Source: Clostridia bacterium (GTDB taxonomy: Bacteria; Bacillota; Clostridia; Oscillospirales; Acutalibacteraceae). Taken from it: 22,427 nt of DNA. Both the position numbers and the translations under genes were made by a program. Positions 12,200-22,000 of this stretch are shown here, piece by piece. The notes beneath the pieces are model-generated. The model was not told where the DNA came from. It saw only the letters and a program-made list of their open reading frames with translations, and did no database searches. Location: assembly GCA_900766945.1 (NCBI GenBank), contig CAAFXD010000161.1:1-22427 (forward strand), written 5' to 3'. Each line of letters begins with the position of its first letter. Position 1 is the stretch's first letter.

Positions 12200-13360
12200 T
12201 TAGATAACACGCACACGAACGGTTTCATCCAACGCTTCGATTGCGGCGATTGCGTCAGCGGAAACATCGGTATCGGTGTCAAGCATCGTGTATGCGTATT
12301 CACCGCGGGATTTATTGACCATATTGTCAATGTTGATATTTTCGCTCGCAACGGTCGAAGTAATCTTGCTAATCACATTCGGCACATTCTTGTGAATGAT
12401 GGTAATTCTGGCGCGTCCGCTTCTCGGCACGGAAACGGCAGGCATATTCACGGAATGTGTGATGTTGCCGTTTTCGAGATAATCGCGGATTTCCTCAACG
12501 GCCATTACCGCGCAGTTGTCCTCAGATTCAGGCGTAGATGCGCCGAGGTGGGGGAGCACCAATACGCCGGGCGCGCCGAGCAGTTCATCGTTGCCGAAGT
12601 CGGTGGCATATGCCGCGACTTTACCGCCATTGATTGCCGCCAAAATGTCATCTGTGTTCACCAAATCGCCACGCGCAAAGTTGAGGATACGCACATTGTC
12701 TTTCATTGCGGCAATGGTTTTTGCACAAACCAATTCTTTGGTGTCGGGCGTCAGCGGAACATGCAGGGTGATATAATCGCTGTTTGCATAAATTTCATCG
12801 AGTGAAGCCGCGTGATGTACTCCGCGCGAAAGCGACCAAGCCGCGTCTACGGACAAGAACGGGTCATAGCCGTATACTTCCATACCGAGCGCGAGCGCCG
12901 CGTTTGCAACCAATACGCCGATAGCGCCCAAGCCGACAACGCCGAGGGTTTTGCCTTTAATTTCGGGGCCTGCAAAAGCGGATTTGCCTTTTTCAACCAT
13001 CTTCGGTACTTCTGCACCGTTGCCTTTTAAGGTTTTTGCCCAATCAATCGCGGCGGGAATTTTACGCGAAGACAAGAGCATCGCGCAAAGTACCAACTCT
13101 TTTACGGCATTTGCATTTGCACCGGGCGTGTTGAATACAACAATGCCCTGTTCGCCGCATTTGTCAATCGGAATGTTGTTGACACCTGCGCCCGCTCTGG
13201 CGATAGCCAAAGTACTTTTCGCCATTTCCATATCGTGCATGGAAGCCGAACGCACCAAAATTGCGTCGGGATCTGTCTCTTCGCCCGAATGTGTGTAAGT
13301 TTCAGGGAAGTTCTTTAAACCGGTTTCGGAAATTTTATTGAGTGTTAAAATCTTATACAT
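12200..13360 (-). CDS. serA: D-3-phosphoglycerate dehydrogenase
   Basis: This enzyme catalyses the first step of serine synthesis, oxidising 3-phosphoglycerate to 3-phosphohydroxypyruvate with NAD+. The 386-residue protein has the split substrate domain (about 1-90 and 275-305), a nucleotide-binding domain with VVGLGAIG (141-148), catalytic R230 (NFARGD) and H271 (PHLGAST), and a C-terminal ACT domain (about 317-386) of the kind that lets serine inhibit the enzyme. It lacks the extra domain of the long Bacillus/human form. Around the catalytic acid it reads ATDFGNDELLG instead of the usual DVFxxEP, so the acid is probably E259. The ATG at 13358-13360 has AAGGAAAGG 10 bases upstream, overlapping the serC stop. 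It is the second gene of the serC-serA operon. Confidence 0.94.
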   Translation of the reverse strand: MYKILTLNKISETGLKNFPETYTHSGEETDPDAILVRSASMHDMEMAKSTLAIARAGAGVNNIPIDKCGEQGIVVFNTPGANANAVKELVLCAMLLSSRKIPAAIDWAKTLKGNGAEVPKMVEKGKSAFAGPEIKGKTLGVVGLGAIGVLVANAALALGMEVYGYDPFLSVDAAWSLSRGVHHAASLDEIYANSDYITLHVPLTPDTKELVCAKTIAAMKDNVRILNFARGDLVNTDDILAAINGGKVAAYATDFGNDELLGAPGVLVLPHLGASTPESEDNCAVMAVEEIRDYLENGNITHSVNMPAVSVPRSGRARITIIHKNVPNVISKITSTVASENINIDNMVNKSRGEYAYTMLDTDTDVSADAIAAIEALDETVRVRVI

Positions 13361-13377
13361 TGCTAAAATACCTTTCC

Positions 13378-14460
13378 TTAGGAATTGGCTTTTTCAAATG
13401 CAGCCATAAAGTCAACCAATTTTTGCACGCCTTCGTACGGCATTGCGTTGTAAATGGACGCGCGCATACCGCCGACGGTGCGGTGACCTTTCAGGTTGAT
13501 AAGCCCTGCCGCCTCTGCCTCTTTTACGAATTTAGCATTGAGTTCGTCGCTGTCGGTGACGAAAGGCACATTCATCAGCGAACGGTCCTCAGGCACTACG
13601 GTACCGCGGAACATTTTGCTGTTGTCCAAGAAATCATACAGCAATTTAGCTTTTTTCACATTGCGTTCTTTCATCGCTGTGAGGCCGCCGTTTTCTTTGA
13701 GCCACTCCAAAACCAATTTGCAGATGTAAATGGTATAGCAGGGGGGCGTGTTGTAAAGCGAATTGTTATCCGCATGAATTTGATAGTTGAGCATGGTCGG
13801 CGTGATGTCGCGCGCTTTGCCGAGCAAATCCTCACGGATAATGCAGATGGTAAGACCCGCGGGCGCGACATTTTTCTGCGCGCCGCCGTAGACCATGCCG
13901 AATTTGGAAACATCTAACGGTTCCGAAAGGAAGCAGGAAGAAATATCCGCAATCAGCGGCACATCGCCTGTGTCGGGCAGTTCGTGATACACCGTACCGT
14001 AAATGGTGTTGTTCATGCAAATATAGAAATAGTCCGCATCAGGCGTGAAATCTGCTTTATTGAGTTTCGGGATGTAAGAGAAAGTCTTATCCGCGGAAGA
14101 TGCAACTGCCTTGACTTCGCCGTATTTCTGCGCTTCGGCAAAGGCTTTTTTCGCCCATTGACCGGTAATGACATAATCGGCTTTACCGCTGCCGTTCAAG
14201 AAGTTCAAAGGAATTGCCGCAAACTGTGTAGATGCACCGCCCTGCAAAAACAGCACCTTGTAATTGTCGGGAATGTTCATCAGTTCCCGCAAAAGGCTTT
14301 CGGCACCTTTGATGATGGAATCATATATTTTTGAGCGGTGGCTCATTTCCATCACGGACTGCCCGCTGCCCTCATAATCGAGCATTTCAGCAGCCGCCTT
14401 TTTCAGGACTTCCTCCGGCAGCATCGAAGGACCTGCCGAAAAATTGTAGACTCTGGACAT
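13378..14460 (-). CDS. serC: Phosphoserine aminotransferase
   Basis: A PLP enzyme converting 3-phosphohydroxypyruvate and glutamate to phosphoserine, the second step of serine synthesis; the same enzyme can act in pyridoxal phosphate synthesis. The 360-residue length is normal. The start YNFSAGPSMLP is the SerC signature, FLQGGAS (71-77) binds the cofactor phosphate, and GGAQKN carries the PLP lysine K196. The ATG at 14458-14460 is chosen because GGAGG lies 8 bases upstream; five codons of open frame precede it. The stop is 17 bases before serA, so the two form an operon. No serB is seen nearby. Transcription starts from a good promoter in the divergent region with lon. Confidence 0.95.
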   Translation of the reverse strand: MSRVYNFSAGPSMLPEEVLKKAAAEMLDYEGSGQSVMEMSHRSKIYDSIIKGAESLLRELMNIPDNYKVLFLQGGASTQFAAIPLNFLNGSGKADYVITGQWAKKAFAEAQKYGEVKAVASSADKTFSYIPKLNKADFTPDADYFYICMNNTIYGTVYHELPDTGDVPLIADISSCFLSEPLDVSKFGMVYGGAQKNVAPAGLTICIIREDLLGKARDITPTMLNYQIHADNNSLYNTPPCYTIYICKLVLEWLKENGGLTAMKERNVKKAKLLYDFLDNSKMFRGTVVPEDRSLMNVPFVTDSDELNAKFVKEAEAAGLINLKGHRTVGGMRASIYNAMPYEGVQKLVDFMAAFEKANS

Positions 14461-14501
14461 TATAAATACCTCCAAATATGGTTTTTTACGCGTTGGATTG
14501 C

Positions 14502-14531
14502 ATTATAGCAAAGGGCAACCGGAAAAGTCAA
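14502..14531 (-). promoter_or_regulatory. Sigma-A-type promoter for serC-serA
   Basis: Minus strand TTGACT (14526-14531), 18 bases, then perfect TATAAT (14502-14507), about 45 bases before the serC start. The leader is too short for a riboswitch or T-box. Confidence 0.75.
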
Positions 14532-14540
14532 TGAATTGAC
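14527..14540. promoter_or_regulatory. 14-base palindrome over the serC -35 box
   Basis: GTCAAT (14527-14532), GA, ATTGAC (14535-14540). It overlaps the serC -35 element, so a bound protein could repress or activate serC-serA. The dyad also creates a perfect TTGACA on the plus strand (14536-14541) that has no -10 box at the right distance. Confidence 0.35.
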
Positions 14541-14655
14541 AATAATTTAACAATCTTTTTTTGAAAATTTTTTAATTTTTTAAAAATTGTAAACATTTTT
14601 AACAAACTCACCAAAGAATTTGCCGAAAAACCGAAAATCTTTTCACTTATACCAG

Positions 14656-14684
14656 TTGCAGAACACATAAAAATAATATATAAT
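14656..14684 (+). promoter_or_regulatory. Sigma-A-type promoter for the lon operon
   Basis: TTGCAG (14656-14661), exactly 17 bases, then TATAAT (14679-14684), about 45 bases before the lon start. The upstream 100 bases are extremely A/T-rich with A and T tracts. No CIRCE or CtsR-type heat shock operator was seen. Confidence 0.7.
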
Positions 14685-14729
14685 TGAAACTCAAATATTT
14701 TGTCTTATTCTTTTTGGAGTTGATACATA

Positions 14730-17153
14730 ATGAATCCCTTGGTGAAGGATGATTTTATTCTACCGACCGTCGCTTTGCGCGGTTTGGTTGTTTTTCCCGA
14801 GATGACCTTGCATTTTGACATCGGCAGAAAGAAATCCATTTCCGCCGTAAAAAATGCAATGCTCAATAAGCAGGACATTTTTTTAATTACACAGATAGAT
14901 ATGTCGGAAGAGGTCGGTGGCAGACGGTCGCTGTTTGATATGGGTGTTGTCTGTGAAATCAAGCAGTTGGTGCGCTTGCCTTCGGGCGAGTATTACCGCG
15001 TTGTCGTGGAAGGCAAGTACCGTGCGCAACTTTTGGAGTTGGTGGAGGAAAAGCCGCATTTGGTTTCTTCGGTGCGTGCGCTCGCAACGAAGGAGAGCCG
15101 TACAGCCTCCATTACCGAGGCAGACGCGATGATGCGCTATGCGAAATCCCTGTTTGAAACCTATGCGTCAATCCAGCAAAAAATCGCACCTGACATTATT
15201 TTGGGGGTGCAGTCCATTCATTCTGCCGGAAAGCTTGCGGATTATATCGCGGGCAATCTTCCGTTGGAGTATACTTCCAAACAGTTTGTGCTGGAAGAAC
15301 TCGGCGCCATGAAACGCCTCGAAAAGCTGTGTGTGGTATTGGCGCGCGAGATTGAATTGCTGGATGCCATGGAGACCATTGAGGACCGTGTGCAGGCACA
15401 GATGGACGACAATCAGCGGGAATACTATTTGCGTGAGCAGTTAAAAGCTATTGCGGAAGAACTCGGGGAAGGCGAATCGGCACTCTCTGAGGCGGAAAAG
15501 TACCGCGAGCGCATTTTAGCGTTGCGTTTGGAAAAAGAAAGCGAAGAAAAACTTTTGCAGGAATGCGACCGTATGGCGCGTATGCAGCCCACAAGCCCCG
15601 AAAGTGCGGTTTCGCGTTCCTATTTGGACGCGGTTTTGGCGTTGCCGTGGAATCAATATTCCAAAGAAAATTTAAACCTTGAAAATGCGCGCAAAATATT
15701 GGATAAAGACCACTATGGTTTGGACGAAGTGAAAGAACGCATTTTGGAACTTTTGGCGGTGCGCAAGCTCTCGCCCGATGTGAAAGGGCAGATTATTTGT
15801 CTTGCGGGCCCGCCCGGTGTCGGGAAAACCTCAATTGCCAAATCGCTTGCGAAGGCGATGAATCGTGCATATACCCGTGTTTCCCTGGGCGGCGTGCACG
15901 ATGAAGCGGAAATCCGTGGGCACAGAAAAACCTATATCGGTTCTATGCCCGGCAGTATTATTACGGCGATTACGCGTGCAGGCTCAATGAACCCGCTGAT
16001 TTTACTCGATGAAATCGACAAATTGGCAAGTGATTACAAAGGCGACCCCTCGTCAGCTCTTTTAGAAGCCTTAGACCCTGAACAAAATAATACCTTCCGT
16101 GACCATTATATTGAAATTCCGTTCGATTTGAGCAAGGTTTTGTTTGTAACCACCGCAAATGATGTTTCCTCGATTCCTACGCCGCTGCTAGACCGTATGG
16201 AGGTTATTGAGTTATACAGTTATACGGCGGAGGAAAAATTCCAAATTGCCAAAAAGCATTTGGTCAAAAAACAGCTTGCAGAAAACGGCTTGAAACCGTC
16301 ACAGTTGCGTATTACCGATGACGCGTTGCGTTTGCTCATTGACGGCTACACGCGCGAGGCAGGTGTTCGCAAACTCGAGCGTGTGATTGCAAAAGTGATG
16401 CGTAAGCAGGCGGTAAAAATCGCCGACGGCTATGACAAAAAAATTACTGTTCGTGCCGCAGATTTGGAAGAACTGCTCGGTGCACGCAAATATAAGCCCA
16501 CCGCGCATGGCGATGACGCGCAAGTCGGGGTTGTCAACGGACTTGCATGGACTTCTGTCGGCGGTGAGTTGCTGACGGTGGAAGCGGCGGTTATGGACGG
16601 AACCGGCAAGCTCGAACTGACAGGTTCATTGGGCGATGTAATGAAAGAATCCGCAAAAGCCGCGTGCAGTTTTATCCGTGCCAATGCAAAAACGTTAGGC
16701 ATAGACGGGCAGTTTTATAAAGAAAAAGATATTCACATTCATTTTCCGGAGGGCGCCGTACCGAAAGACGGCCCTTCTGCTGGCGTGACGGTCACCACAG
16801 CACTTGTGTCTGCGCTTGCAAATCGCCCTGTTCGCAATGATGTGGCCATGACGGGTGAAGTGACACTTACAGGAAAGGTTTTACCCATCGGCGGCTTGCG
16901 AGAAAAATCCATGGCGGCATATAAATCGGGGATTACCACGGTGTTTATTCCGGAAGAAAATGTGCCCGATTTACAAAAAATCGACAAAACGGTGTCAGAG
17001 AAAGTCAGATTTATTCCCGTAAAAACCGTCTCGGAGATTTTGGACGCTGTTTTGTTGCCGAACCGAGCGGTTTTTGAAGAGGTTCAAGCGCCGAAGAAAG
17101 ATGTACTGCCCGTGAAAAAGCCGACTGCCATTCGGGAATCGGAAATGTGCTAA
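14730..17153 (+). CDS. lon: ATP-dependent Lon protease
   Basis: An 807-residue cytosolic AAA+ serine protease that degrades misfolded and regulatory proteins. All domains are present. The N-terminal substrate-recognition domain spans about 8-210, followed by a helical linker. The ATPase module has Walker A GPPGVGKT (360-367) and Walker B LILLDEID (423-430). The protease domain has the Ser-Lys dyad S683 (PKDGPSAG) and K726 (GGLREKSMAAYKSG). Length is typical for bacterial LonA. The ATG at 14730 has GGAGT 9 bases upstream. It is divergent from serC and leads a run of four same-strand genes; engB follows after 12 bases, a pairing also seen as lonA-ysxC in Bacillus. Confidence 0.97.
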   Translation: MNPLVKDDFILPTVALRGLVVFPEMTLHFDIGRKKSISAVKNAMLNKQDIFLITQIDMSEEVGGRRSLFDMGVVCEIKQLVRLPSGEYYRVVVEGKYRAQLLELVEEKPHLVSSVRALATKESRTASITEADAMMRYAKSLFETYASIQQKIAPDIILGVQSIHSAGKLADYIAGNLPLEYTSKQFVLEELGAMKRLEKLCVVLAREIELLDAMETIEDRVQAQMDDNQREYYLREQLKAIAEELGEGESALSEAEKYRERILALRLEKESEEKLLQECDRMARMQPTSPESAVSRSYLDAVLALPWNQYSKENLNLENARKILDKDHYGLDEVKERILELLAVRKLSPDVKGQIICLAGPPGVGKTSIAKSLAKAMNRAYTRVSLGGVHDEAEIRGHRKTYIGSMPGSIITAITRAGSMNPLILLDEIDKLASDYKGDPSSALLEALDPEQNNTFRDHYIEIPFDLSKVLFVTTANDVSSIPTPLLDRMEVIELYSYTAEEKFQIAKKHLVKKQLAENGLKPSQLRITDDALRLLIDGYTREAGVRKLERVIAKVMRKQAVKIADGYDKKITVRAADLEELLGARKYKPTAHGDDAQVGVVNGLAWTSVGGELLTVEAAVMDGTGKLELTGSLGDVMKESAKAACSFIRANAKTLGIDGQFYKEKDIHIHFPEGAVPKDGPSAGVTVTTALVSALANRPVRNDVAMTGEVTLTGKVLPIGGLREKSMAAYKSGITTVFIPEENVPDLQKIDKTVSEKVRFIPVKTVSEILDAVLLPNRAVFEEVQAPKKDVLPVKKPTAIRESEMC

Positions 17154-17165
17154 GAAGGAGTCAGT

Positions 17166-17753
17166 ATGAATTTACAAGATGCGGCATTTGAAGCCGCCTA
17201 CGGTACATTTGCACAGTTGCCGACTTCGGATTTGCCGGAAATCGCGTTTTCCGGGCGTTCCAATGTCGGAAAATCCTCATTGCTGAACCGTTTATTTAAC
17301 CGAAAATCGTTGGCGCGCGTCAGTTCCGTACCCGGTAAGACCGTCACCATCAATTTTTACAGTGTCGGCGATGTGCGGTTTGTGGATTTGCCGGGATACG
17401 GGTACGCAAAAGTGCCGAAAGCCGAAAAAATGCGTTGGGCGGAAATGATGGAAGGGTATTTTAACTCCGAGCGTAATATTCGCTTGGTGGTACAGCTTGT
17501 GGATATGCGCCACCCACCGACCAAAGACGATTTGCAAATGTTATCTTTTTTGCTTGAAAACAAAATTCCGTTTGTTGTCGCACTGACAAAAAGCGATAAA
17601 CTGAATAAAACGGAATATGCCCAACGGTTGAAGTCCGTGCAAACGGAGCTTGATTTTGTGCAGACGGAATACGTAATTCCGTTTTCTGCGGTAACAGGCG
17701 AGGGGCGCGAAGCGCTTTTGGATGTGATTCGCTCCTTTCTGCCGGTTTCATGA
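17166..17753 (+). CDS. engB: Ribosome biogenesis GTP-binding protein EngB/YsxC
   Basis: A 195-residue essential small GTPase of the YihA/YsxC family, needed for late assembly of the 50S ribosomal subunit. The GTPase motifs are in order: G1 GRSNVGKS (30-37), the switch region with PGKT (56-59), G3 DLPGYG (74-79), G4 TKSD (141-144) and G5 SAV (174-176). Length is standard. The ATG at 17166 is preceded by AAGGAG. The gene starts 12 bases after lon and is followed after 39 bases by the lysA-like gene, so it is probably co-transcribed with both. Confidence 0.96.
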   Translation: MNLQDAAFEAAYGTFAQLPTSDLPEIAFSGRSNVGKSSLLNRLFNRKSLARVSSVPGKTVTINFYSVGDVRFVDLPGYGYAKVPKAEKMRWAEMMEGYFNSERNIRLVVQLVDMRHPPTKDDLQMLSFLLENKIPFVVALTKSDKLNKTEYAQRLKSVQTELDFVQTEYVIPFSAVTGEGREALLDVIRSFLPVS

Positions 17754-17792
17754 AAATGTATGTAAAAATCCCAAAGGATGTGTATTGATTTT

Positions 17793-19067
17793 ATGACAAA
17801 AACCCCCTTTACCACGAAAGAGAAGTTAGAAGAAATTGCGTCGGTTTACCCGACACCGTTTCATATTTACGATGAAGCGGGTATTCGAAAAAACGCTGAA
17901 GCGTTAAAGCAAGCGTTTGCTTGGAACAAAGGCTTTAAAGAGTATTTCGCCGTGAAAGCGACGCCGAATCCGTTTTTAATTTCCATTCTGCGTGAATACG
18001 TTTGCGGTTGTGACTGCTCCTCGAAAACTGAATTGATGCTGTCCAAAGCCATCGGCGCTACGGGCGATGATGTGATGTTTTCCTCCAATGACACACCCGC
18101 AGAGGAATTCAAGTTTGCAGACGATATGGGCGCAATTATCAATTTGGACGATATTACCCATATCGAAGTCTTGGAAAAAACCTTGGGAAAACTGCCGAAA
18201 AAGCTCTCCTGCCGTTACAATCCCGGCGGGGTTTTCAAAATTTCCAACAGCATTATGGACAATCCCGGGGACGCAAAATACGGCATGACCACCGAGCAGT
18301 TGTTTGAAGCGTTCCGCATTTTGAAATCAAAAGGCGTTGAGGAATTTGGGATTCACGCTTTCCTTGCCAGCAACACGGTGACCAATGAATATTATCCGAC
18401 GCTTGCAAAAGTGTTGTTTGAAGTCGCCGTCAAATTGCAACAGGAAACCGGCGCGAATATCAAATTTATTAACCTTTCCGGCGGCATCGGCATTCCGTAC
18501 CGCCCCGACCAAACGCCGAATGACATTTTGACAATCGGCGAGGGCGTTCACCGTGTATTTGATGATGTGCTTGTACCCGCAGGGATGGGAGACATTGCAA
18601 TCTATACGGAACTCGGCAGATTTATGATGGGTCCTTACGGCGCATTGGTCACGCGTGCTATCAACCAAAAACATACACATAAAGAGTATATTGGTGTGGA
18701 TGCCTGTGCCGTGAATTTGATGCGTCCGGCTATGTACGGCGCATACCATCATATTACCGTGATGGGCAAAGAAAAAGCCAATTGCGACCATATGTATGAT
18801 GTGACGGGCTCTCTTTGTGAAAACAACGATAAATTTGCGATTGACCGTATGTTGCCGCAAATCGAATTGGGCGATTTATTGTATATTCACGATACAGGTG
18901 CGCACGGCTTTGCCATGGGGTATAATTATAACGGGAAACTGAAATCCGCGGAAATTTTACTCCATACCGACGGTAGCTTTGAACTGATTCGCCGTGCAGA
19001 AACGCCTGCGGATTATTTCCGTACATTCGATTGCTTCGATTTTTACAATAAAGTTTTAGAGAACTAA
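17793..19067 (+). CDS. lysA: Diaminopimelate decarboxylase family PLP enzyme
   Basis: A 424-residue fold-type III PLP decarboxylase; LysA makes lysine from meso-diaminopimelate. Visible features are the PLP lysine K55 (YFAVKATPNP), H188 (GIHAF), the glycine-rich phosphate loop SGGIGIPY (229-236), ELGRFM (273-278) and the C-terminal cysteine motif GSLCENND (C342). LysA usually has GPxCES here and HxGSQ where this protein has HAFLAS, so it belongs to a divergent subgroup. Diaminopimelate is the likeliest substrate, but another basic or acidic diamino acid is not excluded. The ATG at 17793 is used; AAAGGA is rather far upstream (13 bases), and an in-frame ATG at 17778 sits right on that site. 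No lysine riboswitch is seen. It lies between engB and dnaE. Confidence 0.82.
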   Translation: MTKTPFTTKEKLEEIASVYPTPFHIYDEAGIRKNAEALKQAFAWNKGFKEYFAVKATPNPFLISILREYVCGCDCSSKTELMLSKAIGATGDDVMFSSNDTPAEEFKFADDMGAIINLDDITHIEVLEKTLGKLPKKLSCRYNPGGVFKISNSIMDNPGDAKYGMTTEQLFEAFRILKSKGVEEFGIHAFLASNTVTNEYYPTLAKVLFEVAVKLQQETGANIKFINLSGGIGIPYRPDQTPNDILTIGEGVHRVFDDVLVPAGMGDIAIYTELGRFMMGPYGALVTRAINQKHTHKEYIGVDACAVNLMRPAMYGAYHHITVMGKEKANCDHMYDVTGSLCENNDKFAIDRMLPQIELGDLLYIHDTGAHGFAMGYNYNGKLKSAEILLHTDGSFELIRRAETPADYFRTFDCFDFYNKVLEN

Positions 19068-19082
19068 TCTGAGGGTGCAGTT

Positions 19083-22000
19083 ATGGCGTTTACCCATTTA
19101 CATTTGCATACCGAGTACAGCCTCCTCGACGGCGCTTGCCGCCTCGGGGAGCTTTGTGCTGTTGCAAAGGATTTGGGGCAAACGGCACTTGCCATTACCG
19201 ACCACGGCAATATGTTCGGTGCGGTGGATTTTTATAAAGCCGCCAAAGCAAACGGAATAAAACCGATTATCGGCTGTGAGGTTTATGTTGCCGAGCGCAA
19301 TTTGACCGATAAAGTCCATGGGCTGGACAGTCAGCGTTACCATTTGGTCTTGCTTTGTAAGAACGAAACCGGCTACAAAAACTTAATTCAAATGGTGTCA
19401 AAGTCCTGGGTGGACGGCTTCTATGTGCGCCCACGCGTGGATAAAGCACTTTTAGAAGAATATCATGAGGGCTTGATTGCGCTTTCCGCTTGCCTTGCAG
19501 GCGAAATCCCGCGAAAGTTATCGGTAAAAGATTTTGAGGGCGCAAAAGAAACGGCACTTTGGTACAACCGCGTTTTCGGGCAGGGGAATTATTATTTGGA
19601 ATTGCAGGACCACGGATTGCAAGAGCAAAAGGAAATCCTGCCCGATTTGCTCCGTCTCTCCCGTGAAACGGGGATACCGCTTGTTGCAACGAATGATGTG
19701 CACTATATTAAAAAAGAGGATGCCAAAGTCCAAAAAGTCTTGATTTGTATTCAAACCAACCATACGATTGATGAAGATACAGGGTTAGAATTCGGTACGG
19801 ATGAATTTTATTTAAAATCCGAAGCCGAAATGCGTGAAACCTTTTCATATGTGCCCGAGGCGATTGAGAATACCGCGAAAATTGCCGATATGTGCAATGT
19901 GGAATTTGAATTCGGCAAAACCAAACTGCCCCATTTTGATGTTCCGGGGCATCAAGACCATTTTACCTATTTCCGTGAAAAATGTTACGCAGGGCTTTAT
20001 AAAAATTACGGCGAAAATGTGCCGCAATCGCATATTGACCGTTTAGAGTATGAATTGTCCGTCATTCGGCAAATGGGCTATGTGGATTATTTCTTGATTG
20101 TCGCTGATTTTATTGCGTACGCGAAATCCAAAGATATTCCCGTCGGCCCGGGCAGAGGTTCGGGCGCGGGGAGCATTGCCGCATACTGTATGGGCATTAC
20201 GGGTATTGACCCAATGCGGTACAACTTGATTTTTGAACGCTTTTTAAATCCGGAGCGCGTCAGTATGCCGGATATTGATGTGGACTTTTGCTATGAACGC
20301 CGTGAAGAAGTGATTGATTATGTCATTCAAAAATACGGCAAAGACCATGTGGCGCAGATTGTCACTTTCGGTACGATGGCGGCGCGCGGTGCTGTGCGTG
20401 ATGTCGGCAGAGTATTAGGCTTACCGTATAATACGGTGGATTCCGTTTCTAAACAAATTCCGCGTGAGCTCGGCATTACCATTGAAGCTGCATTAAAAAA
20501 GAATGCGGAATTGAAAAAACTCTATGATGAGGACGAAAAAATCCGCGAGCTGATTGACACGGCAAAAAGCGTGGAGGGTATGCCGCGGCATGCCTCCACC
20601 CATGCGGCGGGTGTTGTGATTACCGACAAACCTGTCAGCGAATATGTTCCGCTTGCGCGCAACGATGCGTCTGTGGTGACACAGTTTACGATGACCACCA
20701 TTGAGGAACTCGGGCTTCTCAAAATGGACTTTTTGGGGCTTCGAACGCTGACGGTAATCAGCGATGCGGAAAAAATGATTCGGAAGCGTCAGCCGGATTT
20801 TGATATGGAAACCATTCCGTTGGATGATAAAAGAACCTATACGATGTTTTCCAAAGGCTTGACCTACGGCGTGTTTCAGTGCGAATCTGCGGGTCTTCGC
20901 AGTGTTTTAACGCGGCTGAAACCGCAAAATATTGAAGATATTATTGCGGTAATTTCGCTGTACCGCCCCGGTCCTATGGATTCGATTGACGATTATATCG
21001 AAAACCGTCACCACCCGGAACAGATTCACTATAAAGCACCGCAGTTAAAAGAGATTTTGGATGTCACCTACGGCTGTATGGTCTATCAAGAGCAGGTGAT
21101 GCAAATTTTCCGTTCCCTTGCAGGTTACTCATTCGGTCGCGCCGATGTGGTACGCCGCGCCATGTCTAAAAAAAAGCACAAGGTCATGGAGCAGGAACGC
21201 GAATATTTTATTCACGGGCAAACCGATGAACACGGCAATACGGTTTGTTGCGGCTGTGTGGCAAACGGCATTTCGGAAAGTGCGGCAAACAGCATTTTTG
21301 ACGATATGTCCTCATTTGCATCCTACGCTTTTAACAAGTCACACTCCGCGGCGTATGCGGTTGTGGCATACAGAACCGCTTATTTGAAATGTCATTATCC
21401 GTGTGAATTTATGTCGGCGCTGTTGACAAGCGTGATTGATGATACGGCAAAAATCGCCGCATATATCGCCGACTGTACGCGGATGGGTATTCGCGTCCTG
21501 CCGCCGAGCGCAAATGCAAGCGTGCTCGCCTTTGCTCCGACAGACCACGGCGAAATTCGGTTTGGGCTTTTGGCGATTAAAAATCTCGGAAAAGGCTTTA
21601 TTCGCACGATTACCGAGGAACGCGCGCAAAACGGCAACTTTACGGATTTTTATGATTTTTGTAAGCGCCTATACGGGAAAGAGTTTAACAAACGCGCGGT
21701 TGAGGGCTTAATCAAAAGCGGCGCTTTGGATAACTTGGGGTTAAACCGTCGCGAAATGCTGCAAAATCTTCCGGATATTCTTGCAGGATTGGAAGGGGAA
21801 TCCCGGCGTAATTTGGACGGGCAGTTGGATATTTTTTCAATCGGAGAAACAGAACCGATTGCCTATGCGCCGAAATATCAGCATTGTGCGGAATTCCCGC
21901 CTGCGGAGCGACTGCAAATGGAGAAAGACGCAACGGGGTTGTATCTGTCAGGTCACCCCATGGCGGAGCATGTTACACTTTCCGAAAAACTGCATGTTGC

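Noticed and set aside
12020..12805. Plus-strand frame of 261 codons spanning the end of the second membrane paralogue and serA
   Set aside because: It crosses a strong terminator hairpin, runs antisense to serA and has no start signal.
14536..14541. Perfect TTGACA on the plus strand upstream of lon
   Set aside because: No -10 box lies 16-18 bases downstream; it is a by-product of the dyad over the serC -35 box. The TTGCAG-17-TATAAT at 14656-14684 is a better lon promoter.
14541..14655. Very A/T-rich stretch between the serC and lon promoters considered as an origin or attachment site
   Set aside because: No DnaA boxes, iterons or integrase-type repeats are visible; A/T tracts upstream of promoters explain it.
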